NCBI GenBank assembly: GCA_910589395.1
Contig: CAJUTL010000001.1
Location: 86,060 to 150,059, forward strand
Reading direction: 5' to 3'
Length of the DNA: 64,000 bases
From: an uncultured Oscillospiraceae bacterium
GTDB lineage: Bacteria; Bacillota_A; Clostridia; Oscillospirales; Acutalibacteraceae
Positions 49,358-57,392 of this stretch are shown here, in pieces. The translations under genes and the position numbers were made by a program. Under the pieces are notes generated by a model. The model saw nothing but the letters and a program-made list of their open reading frames with translations, had not been told where the DNA came from and searched no databases. How positions within the stretch are numbered: position 1 is the stretch's first letter; every line of letters starts with the position of its first letter.

Positions 49358-50452
49358 TTACAGGGCCAAACCGGTCCAGCCGATGAGCAGCTTCAGGGCA
49401 ATGCCTGCCAGCATGCCGAAGAAGGGGTCGAACACAGCGGTAACGGACATGGTAACCGCCGCGATCACAGAGCCGCCCGCCTCCGCGGTGGCAAAAGCGG
49501 CGGCGCCATCGCCGGGAATGGTAACGAACGCGCCTAAAATAAACAGGAAACCCGCAATGGACTGGCTGGGAACGAATTTTCCGATTTTAGGCAGCAGCCC
49601 GAAGAACAGGATCAACGCCATCACAGCCATCATGATCACGCCCGCCCACACCGCATGGGGGGCGGCTCCCGTAGCAGAAATAATGGCCTCTACCGGGCCG
49701 CCGCCGAACAGGGCGCTTACCGCGTCGGCCAGGCCGGAATACACGGTAAGGTGATCCACGTTCATATTGGCGTTTGCCATGCCGCCGGTAATGTTGCCGA
49801 AGGCGATGTTCGCGCCGATGGTCAAGCAGGCCAGGGACAAGGCTCCCCGAACTACAGAAGCGTTTACCGTGGGCTTTTCCAGCTTCAGCTTGCACATTTT
49901 TTCAGAAATGGCGCTTTCTCCCAGCTCCTGCCCCGCAAGCTTTGCCGCGACGCTGGAGATGATCAGAGAGCCCACAATGGTATAGACCAGCGCATTCGCG
50001 GGGTCAAGGGCCTTCGTCAGCAGGTAAATGATCACCGCGGAAGCCACGGAGACCCAGCCCACCAGGGAATTTTCCTTCACCATGCCAAAGGCCACCTTCA
50101 CCAGCATAAAGCCAACGCCGGCCATCATGGCGTGCACAATGGCGTCACCGGCAAAGGCGGTAATGGCGGAAAGAGCGCCGGTAAGGCCCAGCACCACCAT
50201 GATCAGACCTCCGAACAGGATCATGGAAAGCCTGTCCCGCCTGTTCTTTCCCATATTGCCCGCCAGCACAATGGTTTCCGCCTGGAAGGAAATAGGGGCT
50301 ACCGAGCCCAGGGCGCCGCAGGCCACCGCGCCTACCGCGAAGCCCAGAGCCGTGGGAACGGAAGCAAAGCCGTAGGTCAAAGCCAGCAGACCTTGGGGGA
50401 TACCGTTCAGCACAACGCCGATGGCAGCCAGAATGTCTTGAATGATCTCCAC
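49358..50452 (-). CDS. NCS2-type nucleobase permease
   Basis: 364-residue membrane protein with about 12-14 segments. Although short for NCS2 (430-460), it has the Gln/Glu-rich half-helix signatures (GALGSVAPISFQAETIVLAG near 52; FGGGPVEAIISATGAAPHAV near 225), typical of AzgA-like/xanthine-uracil proteins. The GTG at 50452 has AGAGGTG upstream. Operon order permease-then-phosphoribosyltransferase supports purine salvage. I looked for a purine riboswitch in the leader (50453-50560) and see none. Confidence 0.78.
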   Translation of the reverse strand: MEIIQDILAAIGVVLNGIPQGLLALTYGFASVPTALGFAVGAVACGALGSVAPISFQAETIVLAGNMGKNRRDRLSMILFGGLIMVVLGLTGALSAITAFAGDAIVHAMMAGVGFMLVKVAFGMVKENSLVGWVSVASAVIIYLLTKALDPANALVYTIVGSLIISSVAAKLAGQELGESAISEKMCKLKLEKPTVNASVVRGALSLACLTIGANIAFGNITGGMANANMNVDHLTVYSGLADAVSALFGGGPVEAIISATGAAPHAVWAGVIMMAVMALILFFGLLPKIGKFVPSQSIAGFLFILGAFVTIPGDGAAAFATAEAGGSVIAAVTMSVTAVFDPFFGMLAGIALKLLIGWTGLAL

Positions 50453-50552
50453 AACAAATGCACCTCTTTGCAAAAATTTGATCTATAGACCGGTTTCCAG
50501 TTTACCGGAAATTTCCAAGATTTTCAAGGGGAAAGCCCGAAAAAACCTTCCC

Positions 50553-50581
50553 TTGACAGAAAAAACTTTTCCGGGGATAAT
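50553..50581 (+). promoter_or_regulatory. Promoter of the esterase gene
   Basis: TTGACA (50553-50558), 17 bp, GATAAT (50576-50581), 53 bp before the ATG. Confidence 0.7.
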
Positions 50582-50633
50582 GGAAGGAAAAGAAAAGCGG
50601 GCGGCAATGCCCCGCTTTGGGAGGAAGTATCAT

Positions 50634-51443
50634 ATGGAACTCATTGCTTTTCAGCCCCTGCCGGATTCCGGCGCGTCTGTCGCAGGATATCTGCACACTC
50701 CCATTTGGGAAATGGAGGTGCGCAGGGAACAGTTTCCCGCCGTTGTGATCTGCCCCGGCGGCGCTTACGCCATGGTATCGGAGCGGGAGGCGGAGCCCAT
50801 TGCCCTGCCCTTCTTCGCAGAGGGGTACAATGTTTTTGTGCTCACCTATTCCACCGGAGAAAAAGCCAGGGGGTTTCTGCCCCTTCGGGAGCTTTCCGAA
50901 ACCCTGCGGGCCATTCGCTCCCACAAGGAATGGCGGGTAGACCCGGACCGCATTGCGGTGTGCGGCTTTTCCGCCGGAGGTCACCTGGCCTGCTCCCTGG
51001 GAACCATGTGGGACGACCCGGAGCTTTTGAAGGTCTATGACAATCACGGCGGGGAAAACCGCCCCAACGCCATGATCCTGGGCTATCCCGTCATCACGGC
51101 AGATGAGTTCGCCCATGTGGAATCCATAGAAAACGTCAGCGGCTGTAAACAGGGCACGCCGGGCTATGAGTATTTTTCTCTGGACCGGCAAATCAGCGAA
51201 AAGACCTGCCCCGCCTTTGTGTGGCACACCGCCGAGGACGACTGCGTTCCGGTGGAAAACACCTTAACGCTCCTTTCGGCCCTGCAAAAGCACAAAATTC
51301 CTTTTGAAGCCCACATTTTCCCCACCGGCTGGCACGGCATGTCCGCCTGCACGGAAGAAACCGGCAGCCAAAACGACTACAACGCCCGCTGGCTGGAGCT
51401 TGCCATCGCCTGGCTGAATGGAGAATTTCAGCACCGGCTGTAA
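50634..51443 (+). CDS. Alpha/beta-hydrolase, acetyl-esterase type
   Basis: 269-residue cytosolic serine hydrolase. Oxyanion motif CPGGAYAMVSEREAEP near 38, nucleophile elbow GFSAGGH near 120 (Ser), acid residue near TAEDDCVPVENT at 203 and His in GWHGMSACTEE near 240. This arrangement is the acetylxylan/acetyl-esterase group that deacetylates imported oligosaccharides. GGGAGGAAG precedes the ATG; an in-frame start near 50442 covers the promoter and is rejected. Single-gene unit with its own terminator. Confidence 0.88.
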   Translation: MELIAFQPLPDSGASVAGYLHTPIWEMEVRREQFPAVVICPGGAYAMVSEREAEPIALPFFAEGYNVFVLTYSTGEKARGFLPLRELSETLRAIRSHKEWRVDPDRIAVCGFSAGGHLACSLGTMWDDPELLKVYDNHGGENRPNAMILGYPVITADEFAHVESIENVSGCKQGTPGYEYFSLDRQISEKTCPAFVWHTAEDDCVPVENTLTLLSALQKHKIPFEAHIFPTGWHGMSACTEETGSQNDYNARWLELAIAWLNGEFQHRL

Positions 51444-51455
51444 AAAATCCATACA

Positions 51456-51495
51456 AAAAACAGCGCGAGGCCTTCCGAAAAGCCCCGCGCTGTTT
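51456..51495 (+). terminator. Terminator of the esterase gene
   Basis: CAGCGCG-AGGC pairs with GCCC-CGCGCTG, flanked by A- and T-runs. The remaining bases to 51760 hold no gene I can support; a TTAGAACCTGTA at 51530 resembles the tip of the MITE at 62925. Confidence 0.8.
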
Positions 51496-51760
51496 TGCGT
51501 GTTGTAACGAGCGTGTTCTCAGTGATTCTTAGAACCTGTACCGAGAGGATTTTATTTGAATATAAGCTCTCAGGCCCAAACAGTGAAACAGGCACATCGC
51601 TACAGGCATGTTCCACTTTACCCTGAAAAAACCCTATTACATGCTCTGCCGGTTCCACAGGGATCTTCATAAGACTACCGTAAAAAACTCCCATCTTACT
51701 TCTACAAAATAGGGGCCCAGAAAACAACGGCCTCACCGTCCCGCCATTTGCAAAAGCCGC

Positions 51761-52357
51761 CTACCGCGCGGCCTCCGCCTGTTCCTTTTCTTCTGCCGAG
51801 GCCTCCGCGCAATCGGCTTTGGGGCTTTCCTCGTAGAATTCGTCCTCCACGGGCTTCCAGGCCTCTCCGAACTTAATATCCTTGAACAGGGCCGCCAGGC
51901 CGGTGATCTGCTTGAGCCGGAGGATCTCGTCCTTGTCCATGCCCAGGTGCTTCGCGATCCAGGCGTCGGAGCGGCCCAGCTCGTGGAGCTCCTTAATGAT
52001 ATTGCTCATGAGGTCCACATCGTGGGAGCCCCGGGCCCGGTTATGGCGAATGGTGCTGGCCATTCGGTGATCGAGGGATTTATTGATGACCGAAACGGGC
52101 AGCAGCCCGCCCTCCCGTTCGTAGATATCGGGGTGATCCAGCATCACGCGGTAACGGTGGAACCCATCGACGATCACATAGCGGTCCTGCTTTTTGGCGT
52201 AATAGCACACGATGGGCATGGTATACCCGTCCTCCCGAATGCTGTCATAGAGCAGCTTCATCTCAGGAGGGGCCACTGTGTTGGGATTATAGGTATTGGG
52301 GATCACTTTTTCAACGGGCACCGCGATCACATCGTATACGGGGCTTCGAAACGCCAT
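51761..52357 (-). CDS. ibrB: ParB-nuclease-fold protein, IbrB-like
   Basis: 198 residues. N-terminal ParB/Srx fold: VEKVIPNTYNPNTVAPPEMK, then DGFHRYRV near 64 and a TIRHNRARGSH segment near 100 that echoes the Arg-rich patch (GxxRxxA, NxxR) of ParB. A helix-turn-helix region (DAWIAKHLGMDKDEILRL) and an acidic/Glu-rich tail follow. It starts one base after the stop of the DUF3440 gene. The pair resembles IbrB/IbrA of E. coli, known as regulators of immunoglobulin-binding genes, though biochemical activity is not established. Confidence 0.85.
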   Translation of the reverse strand: MAFRSPVYDVIAVPVEKVIPNTYNPNTVAPPEMKLLYDSIREDGYTMPIVCYYAKKQDRYVIVDGFHRYRVMLDHPDIYEREGGLLPVSVINKSLDHRMASTIRHNRARGSHDVDLMSNIIKELHELGRSDAWIAKHLGMDKDEILRLKQITGLAALFKDIKFGEAWKPVEDEFYEESPKADCAEASAEEKEQAEAAR

Positions 52358-52358
52358 A

Positions 52359-53681
52359 TCATTCTCCTATTCCGCTGTATTTTCGCTTCAGCATATCCAC
52401 GCGGTTCTTTTGCTCCTTTGTCAGGCCAAAGCCCATAAACCGGCAGGTATGGTCGTTTTTCAAAATGCAGTAGCACATTCGCTTCCAGCTGGGAAGATCC
52501 TTCGAGGATTTGATATCGTCGGTGTGGTCGGGGATCTTATCGAGGAAGATCACCCGGGAATTTTTCATAACCGTGTAATTCGACACGCCGTTTCGCCTGA
52601 TATGATAGCCCTTCTCGATCAGCTCCTGAATGACCCGTTCCTCCAGCCCGCCTCCGGTTTTGTGCCAAAACTGAATGGAGGTTTTGAATTTCGCGATATA
52701 GTTTTTTCTCAGCCTGGGGGGCAGCGTATCCAGCAGAAACCTGGTGTAGGATTCCCAGGTGTGTCCCTCGGGCAGGGTCAGCCCCCGATAGCCCATGGCC
52801 TTGGTTTTGCCGTAGATCGCGCCGAAGTTGGCGCCTTTTACCCGGCCAATAAGCCTCACCCACATCTCGGGGTCCAGCACGCGATAAAGATGCAGGCTGT
52901 CCTTGGCGTAATCGTTGAAGGGAGAGGCCACCCTCATTTGATCGGGCTTCAATCCGGCCATGTAATACATGTCATAGAGGCGATTATAGGGGTAACCGAA
53001 TTTTGCGTAAGCGTGCCACACATCGGCGTAAGACCAGTCGTAAAGGGGAGACGCCGCCCACACGTCTTTAAACTGCTTGCTGATCCAGCATTCCCCGTCA
53101 TATCCGTGCTTTTTGTTGAGAACTCCGCTGTACCGCTGCAGGGATTCGTCCGCCCGGATCCCCAAAAGGCACACCGTCTTTTTGCCGCCGTGGGCAAGGC
53201 GGTACCACCTGCCGAACTGCCTGGCCAGATCCTCCTGGTGCATTCGGTAACGATAGGTCGTAATGGGGTTGTTCCCCAAATTGATCACATACGGGTGCTG
53301 AGGCATGGGCCGGCACCAGGCCTCCTCCTTCGTATCGTCCCAGGGGTACCAGAACATCTGATAGCTGCTCAGCGCGGTCCTCACGGCCATCGGCAGGCAG
53401 ACCCAGTAGGGCTCCACCAGCTCCTTCACGCGCTCGAAGGTGGCTTCCACATATTCTGTGGTCGCCGTGTACTGCGCCTCAAAATCCTGGTGGAACACGC
53501 CGATTTTTTTCTGCGGGTAATATTTCTGCTGAAAATCCAGCGCCAGATTCAAAAGGATCCCGCTGTCCTTTCCGCCTGAGAAGGAGACAAAAATATTGTC
53601 GAACTCCTCAAATAAAAGCTTGAACCGTTCCTGCAGAGCGTCATACACATTCTGCCCGGTATACTGCCGCATCATATACAT
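52359..53681 (-). CDS. ibrA: DUF3440 PAPS-reductase-like PP-loop protein, IbrA-like
   Basis: 440 residues. The PP-loop SFSGGKDSG near 33-41 binds ATP, as in phosphoadenosine phosphosulfate reductases and DndC; the DUF3440 part includes LLGIRADESLQR near 175 and SPLYDWSYADVWHAYAKF near 205. The start at MYMMRQYTGQ (53681) is chosen because a -10/-35 pair lies at 53775-53803; a longer frame back to 53798 overlaps that promoter. Co-transcribed with the ParB-like gene. Possible nucleotide- or sulfur-activation chemistry is inference from the fold. Confidence 0.87.
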   Translation of the reverse strand: MYMMRQYTGQNVYDALQERFKLLFEEFDNIFVSFSGGKDSGILLNLALDFQQKYYPQKKIGVFHQDFEAQYTATTEYVEATFERVKELVEPYWVCLPMAVRTALSSYQMFWYPWDDTKEEAWCRPMPQHPYVINLGNNPITTYRYRMHQEDLARQFGRWYRLAHGGKKTVCLLGIRADESLQRYSGVLNKKHGYDGECWISKQFKDVWAASPLYDWSYADVWHAYAKFGYPYNRLYDMYYMAGLKPDQMRVASPFNDYAKDSLHLYRVLDPEMWVRLIGRVKGANFGAIYGKTKAMGYRGLTLPEGHTWESYTRFLLDTLPPRLRKNYIAKFKTSIQFWHKTGGGLEERVIQELIEKGYHIRRNGVSNYTVMKNSRVIFLDKIPDHTDDIKSSKDLPSWKRMCYCILKNDHTCRFMGFGLTKEQKNRVDMLKRKYSGIGE

Positions 53682-53774
53682 AGCTTTTTCTTTATCCCAT
53701 TCCCTGTTTTCCGGTTTTTCACGCTTTTGCGGTTCTATTTTCCTTTTTCCCAAAATTTTCCAGAAATTGGTTTT

Positions 53775-53803
53775 ATTATAGCCCCAACGCGGCATCATAG
53801 CAA
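53775..53803 (-). promoter_or_regulatory. Promoter of the ibrA-ibrB operon
   Basis: On the minus strand TTGCTA, 17 bp, TATAAT; leader of about 85 bases to the chosen start. Confidence 0.6.
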
Positions 53804-54034
53804 GACAGAAAGCCCCTTTTCTGCCGATTTATGCAGTTTTTTCCCGAACAAGGCAAGCGAAAGTCTGCTTTTTGATGTGGAAAGCATGGAAAAGTAATTT
53901 CTTGCTGGTACCAGGTGACGGATTTTTGCAGAGGAATGAAAACCCGCTATCAGAATACCGTCCATAAGCTGTAACCGACAGTGAAAGCGACAAGGGTTCA
54001 TTGGGAAGTTTTTTCGTAATCTCAGAAAAAACTA

Positions 54035-54063
54035 TTGATAATTTAAAAGTTTTTCGGTATACT
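54035..54063 (+). promoter_or_regulatory. Promoter of the DUF4143 ATPase gene
   Basis: TTGATA (54035-54040), 17 bp, TATACT (54058-54063), 20 bp before the ATG with AAGGAGG in between. The 230 bases between the two divergent promoters hold no gene visible to me. Confidence 0.7.
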
Positions 54064-54083
54064 CTTTTGAAGGAGGCGATAGC

Positions 54084-55283
54084 ATGATCGTCAGACCTCA
54101 TTATATGGAGTTGCTCAGAACCTACCGCGATGTACCGCTGGTGAAAATTCTTGCAGGGATCCGCCGCTGTGGCAAGTCCACGATTTTAGAAATGCTTGAG
54201 GAAGACTTGATAAAAAGTGGTATTCCGGCTGACCGCATCATCAGTATGCGCTATACCTCGGAGGATTTTGACGAGGGCATGACCGACAAGGAGCTGTATC
54301 ACGGTATCAAAGAGAAGATGACCGAGGGCGGGCGTTATTATCTTCTACTGGACGAGGTGCAGGAGGTCGCCGGCTGGGAAAAGGCTGTCAACAGTTTGCT
54401 GGAAGACGCTGATACGGATATTTATGTGACCGGCTCCAACTCCAAGCTGATGTCCGGCGAAATCTCCACCTATTTGACAGGGCGGTACATCTCTATCCCC
54501 GTGTTTACGTTGTCCTTTGCCGAATATATGGAATTTAAGCATTCCAGCGTTCACACGGCGAAAGAGCTTTTGAACGAGTATATCCGCATGGGCGGGTTCC
54601 CCATCGTTGCGCTGAGTGATTTTGACGAGAACGCAGCCTATCAGATCGTCGAGGGCATTTACCATTCCGTGATCACCAGCGATATTACGAAGCGGCACAA
54701 TATCACAAATTTTGACCTGTTTAACCGTGTGGTAAAATATGTGGTTGAGAATGTAGGCAAGACCTTTTCCGCTAACGCCATCGTGAAGTTTCTGAAAAGC
54801 GAAGGGCGTTCTCTCTCTGTGGAAGCGGTATATAACTATCTGGAATGGCTGGAAAAAGCCTTTGTCATCTACCGCTGTCAGCGGTATGATCTACAGGGGA
54901 AATCTGTGCTGAAAACCCAGGAGAAATTCTATCTTGCAGATGCTTCTCTGAAATACTGCATGATGGGTTTCAATCCTAAATCCGTAGCCGCTATGCTGGA
55001 AAACATCGTCTACTTTGAGCTCCGCAGAAAAGGCTATGAGGTCTATATCGGCAAGAACGAAACGAAGGAGATCGACTTTGTGGCGGTACGGCGCGACGAG
55101 CGTATCTATGTGCAGGTGTGCCGCAATCTTCCGGAAGAATCCGACCGCGAGGTTGCCAATCTGCTTGAAATCAAAGACCACTACCCCAAGTATGTTGTAA
55201 CCCTTGATGAGCTTGCCGCAGGCAATATCAACGGCGTAAAAATCGTGCATTTGGCGGATTTTTTGTTGAGAGAGGAGTATTAG
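54084..55283 (+). CDS. AAA+ ATPase with DUF4143 domain
   Basis: 399 residues. Walker A GIRRCGKST at 25-33, Walker B YYLLLDEVQ near 90, sensor segment YVTGSNSKLMS near 118. The C-terminal DUF4143 (about 200-340) ends in ENIVYFELRRKGYEVYIGKNETKEIDFV, an E-x-D-F nuclease-like (PD-(D/E)XK) signature. Proteins of this type are abundant in gut Clostridia, often in variable regions; functions proposed are defence or regulatory ATPases, none established. Complete and not degraded. GGAGG precedes the ATG. Confidence 0.88.
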   Translation: MIVRPHYMELLRTYRDVPLVKILAGIRRCGKSTILEMLEEDLIKSGIPADRIISMRYTSEDFDEGMTDKELYHGIKEKMTEGGRYYLLLDEVQEVAGWEKAVNSLLEDADTDIYVTGSNSKLMSGEISTYLTGRYISIPVFTLSFAEYMEFKHSSVHTAKELLNEYIRMGGFPIVALSDFDENAAYQIVEGIYHSVITSDITKRHNITNFDLFNRVVKYVVENVGKTFSANAIVKFLKSEGRSLSVEAVYNYLEWLEKAFVIYRCQRYDLQGKSVLKTQEKFYLADASLKYCMMGFNPKSVAAMLENIVYFELRRKGYEVYIGKNETKEIDFVAVRRDERIYVQVCRNLPEESDREVANLLEIKDHYPKYVVTLDELAAGNINGVKIVHLADFLLREEY

Positions 55284-55396
55284 GGGTTATTTGAAAAATC
55301 GCAAACACCGTTTTTTGCTCAATGCGGACGGATTTTTAACGTAGAAGCCCGTAAAATTTACCGAAAAGGCGTATGCGTTAGCTCACGCCCTAATGC

Positions 55397-55435
55397 AAAG
55401 CCGGCCGGGGGAAGCTGCCCCTGGCCGGCTTTTTT
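55397..55435. terminator. Bidirectional terminator between ATPase and vWA genes
   Basis: AAAGCCGGCC pairs with GGCCGGCTTT, with inner GGGG/CCCC extension, T-run on the plus side and the vWA stop codon touching its edge at 55434. Confidence 0.85.
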
Positions 55436-56081
55436 ACCGTCTTTTTCCCCGCTTTTTGTGATCCCCCCGAATCGCTTCCAGCGGCGCCTGGGGCAGCACG
55501 CGGGTCTCTCGGAAATCGGCTACCGCTTCGCTCATCATCTGGAAATTGAGTTCCGTTCCCCGGCCGTCCGGCACATAGTCCACAGCCCGGTCAGCGGAGA
55601 TACCGAATTTGCCCGCCGTTTCCACGGCGTCAATATTTGCCCCCAGGAACACAAACTCCCAGCCGTACTTTTCCTTTTCGTGCCCGATCATAGCCTTGAC
55701 TCTGTCGGAGGAAAACCGCCTGCTGGAATTTTCCTCCCCGTCCGTGATGATGACGAACATCACATTTTCCGCCCGGTATTCTTCCGCCGTGTTTTTCTGC
55801 ACGGAAACAAGCTTTTGGATAGTCAGGCCGATGGCGTCCAGCAGGGCGGTGGAGCCGCCTACCCGGTATTCCCTTTCCGTCATGGGACTGACCGCCCGAA
55901 TATCGATACGGTCATGCAAGAGCTCGTGCCGGTTGTCAAAGAGCACGGTGGTGATCCGGCATTCCCCGGGAACTTCCTTCTGCTTTTTCAGCATGGAATT
56001 GAACCCGCCGATGGTGTCGCTTTCCAAGCCCGCCATGGAGCCGCTTTTGTCTAAAATAAAAACCAGTTCTGTTGCCTTCAT
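55434..56081 (-). CDS. von Willebrand factor A domain protein
   Basis: 215 residues, essentially one cytosolic vWA domain. MIDAS metal site: DKSGSMAG at 11-18, GGSTALLDAI near 75 (Thr) and ITDGEENS near 112 (Asp). C-terminal tail is basic. CAGGAGG lies upstream of the ATG. vWA proteins usually act in multi-protein complexes with AAA ATPases or as adaptors; next genes (unknown, S51, macro domain) lie upstream on the same strand. No kinase or TerD-like gene is nearby. Confidence 0.88.
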   Translation of the reverse strand: MKATELVFILDKSGSMAGLESDTIGGFNSMLKKQKEVPGECRITTVLFDNRHELLHDRIDIRAVSPMTEREYRVGGSTALLDAIGLTIQKLVSVQKNTAEEYRAENVMFVIITDGEENSSRRFSSDRVKAMIGHEKEKYGWEFVFLGANIDAVETAGKFGISADRAVDYVPDGRGTELNFQMMSEAVADFRETRVLPQAPLEAIRGDHKKRGKRR

Positions 56082-56180
56082 AAAAATGACCTCCTGTTGT
56101 TTGATGGCTCCATTTTAGCCCACACAGGAGGTCTTTCGGTCGCTTGCAAAGCGACAAGTTTTTGTTCAATATTTGGTAAA

Positions 56181-56600
56181 TTAAATTGTAGGAACTACCG
56201 TCAAGTCGCTTTCGTCGGTGAGGAAAGAATACATAGGATACCCAAAAGATCCATCTTCCTCAATATTTTCAATAAGTGTTTTGATAAAGAATTCGATCCA
56301 TTCCTGAGAAGGCTGTTCCGCTCCTTGTACCTGCTGTGTTACCCAGAAACCGCTGGCAGCCTCTTTGGTGTCTGTGTACAGTGCAAGGCCAATAGAGGAA
56401 TCATAAAAATCAAAAGAGCAGTCAAAGCCAACCGGAGATTTTTTCCCTTTTACGGTGACTGGAATCTCTTCGGGGATATCGATCACTGTAATCATCATAC
56501 GCCCTTTGATTTTTCCGTTTTCTTTTTCAAACCTTTCGAGCGCCCCATTGTCGGTCAATGCCTTTTCCACCACGGCAAACTGTTTTGTGTTGACGAGCAT
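56181..56600 (-). CDS. Hypothetical protein, 139 aa
   Basis: Starts MLVNTKQFAVVEKALTDNGA, with TTGGAGGAA upstream. Strand-rich central part (KGRMMITVIDIPEEIPVTVK, VGFDCSFDFYDSSIGLALY) followed by helices; no membrane segment or metal motif. I do not recognise the family. It lies between the S51 gene and the vWA gene on the same strand, and a macro-gene fragment lies just upstream. Confidence 0.65.
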   Translation of the reverse strand: MLVNTKQFAVVEKALTDNGALERFEKENGKIKGRMMITVIDIPEEIPVTVKGKKSPVGFDCSFDFYDSSIGLALYTDTKEAASGFWVTQQVQGAEQPSQEWIEFFIKTLIENIEEDGSFGYPMYSFLTDESDLTVVPTI

Positions 56601-56670
56601 GTTTTTCCTCCAATTCACAAATTTTATCCTTTGCTCTATGTATTTTAGAAAAATCCGATTTACAGTTTTC

Positions 56671-56711
56671 GTTTACACGCCCCAACAGCGGCTGCTCACA
56701 GGCAAAGAGCA
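56671..56711 (-). pseudogene. Fragment of the macro-domain gene 3' end
   Basis: About 41 bases align with the end of the macro-domain gene at 57391-57430 (both encode LFAY/C-xQPLLG just before the stop). The copy has a one-base shift near its end and no upstream coding homology, so it is a relic of a tandem duplication. Confidence 0.6.
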
Positions 56712-56732
56712 AGCCGTCCTGCGGAATGAGCG

Positions 56733-57353
56733 CTAACAGATCAGGATTACCTTATCCCCTGTCACGTAAACAGCCTGTCCGTCCGCCAGGCAAACGGCTT
56801 CGCTGCCCTCTGGCATTTCCGCCAACGGCTCTTTTTCCCAATGGGAAATGATGGGGTTTTCAATGACATGCAGACTGTCCTCCAAATTCCCGGCCGCATA
56901 CATGCTCCCCGCACTGATCCCCACATAGAAAAGCCCGCTGTTCACCGCAGTCAAAAGCACCTTATTGAATCCGGTCCTGACCATTTCGCGGCACAGAACA
57001 GCACAGTCTCCGCCGCTGACAAATACGGCATCGAACGCCTGCATTTCTTCCTGCGTCAATAATCTGGCCGCCATGGAAGGCGTTTCCACATAGGCCGAGT
57101 ACGTCCGCTTGTAGCCCTTGGAAAGAAGCAATTCGAGATTGTAGATGAAAACATTCTCCTGCCGGATTCCCATGCGCAGCATTTCGTGCAGGCAAATGGC
57201 AAAACCCTCTCTCGCCCCGTCTGTTTCGATTCCCACAGTGGGCACATAGAGTATTTTCATTTCTTCCGGGCCTTTCTGGGCGGCCTTGAAAAAGATCTTG
57301 CCCGTCGTTTCGGACAATCCGCTGGATGTCAAAAGCAGCTGTCTCTCTTTCAT
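56733..57353 (-). CDS. Peptidase S51 (dipeptidase E-like), paralogue 2
   Basis: 206 residues. FVSGGDCAVLCREM near 105 and the nucleophile elbow GISAGSMYAAG near 140 identify a serine hydrolase with the same fold as the gene at 38297; N-terminal LLLTSSGLSETTGKIFFKAA also aligns with it. GGAGGTG six bases before the ATG fixes the start at 57353. It lies 39 bases downstream of the macro-domain gene. Confidence 0.82.
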   Translation of the reverse strand: MKERQLLLTSSGLSETTGKIFFKAAQKGPEEMKILYVPTVGIETDGAREGFAICLHEMLRMGIRQENVFIYNLELLLSKGYKRTYSAYVETPSMAARLLTQEEMQAFDAVFVSGGDCAVLCREMVRTGFNKVLLTAVNSGLFYVGISAGSMYAAGNLEDSLHVIENPIISHWEKEPLAEMPEGSEAVCLADGQAVYVTGDKVILIC

Positions 57354-57392
57354 TGGAAGCACCTCCAAAAAAATCAAATTTATCTTTTGGGT

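Noticed and set aside
50453..50560. Purine riboswitch before the NCS2 permease
   Set aside because: No conserved aptamer core or three-way junction visible in the leader.
51530..51545. Second MITE copy at TTAGAACCTGTA
   Set aside because: Only one 12-base tip matches; no opposite end found within 300 bases.
51428..51736. 102-codon minus-strand frame after the IbrB-like gene
   Set aside because: Runs through the esterase terminator, lacks a ribosome site and recognisable content.
53682..53798. 39-codon N-terminal extension of the IbrA-like gene
   Set aside because: Covers a TTGCTA-17-TATAAT promoter and adds residues not seen in the family.
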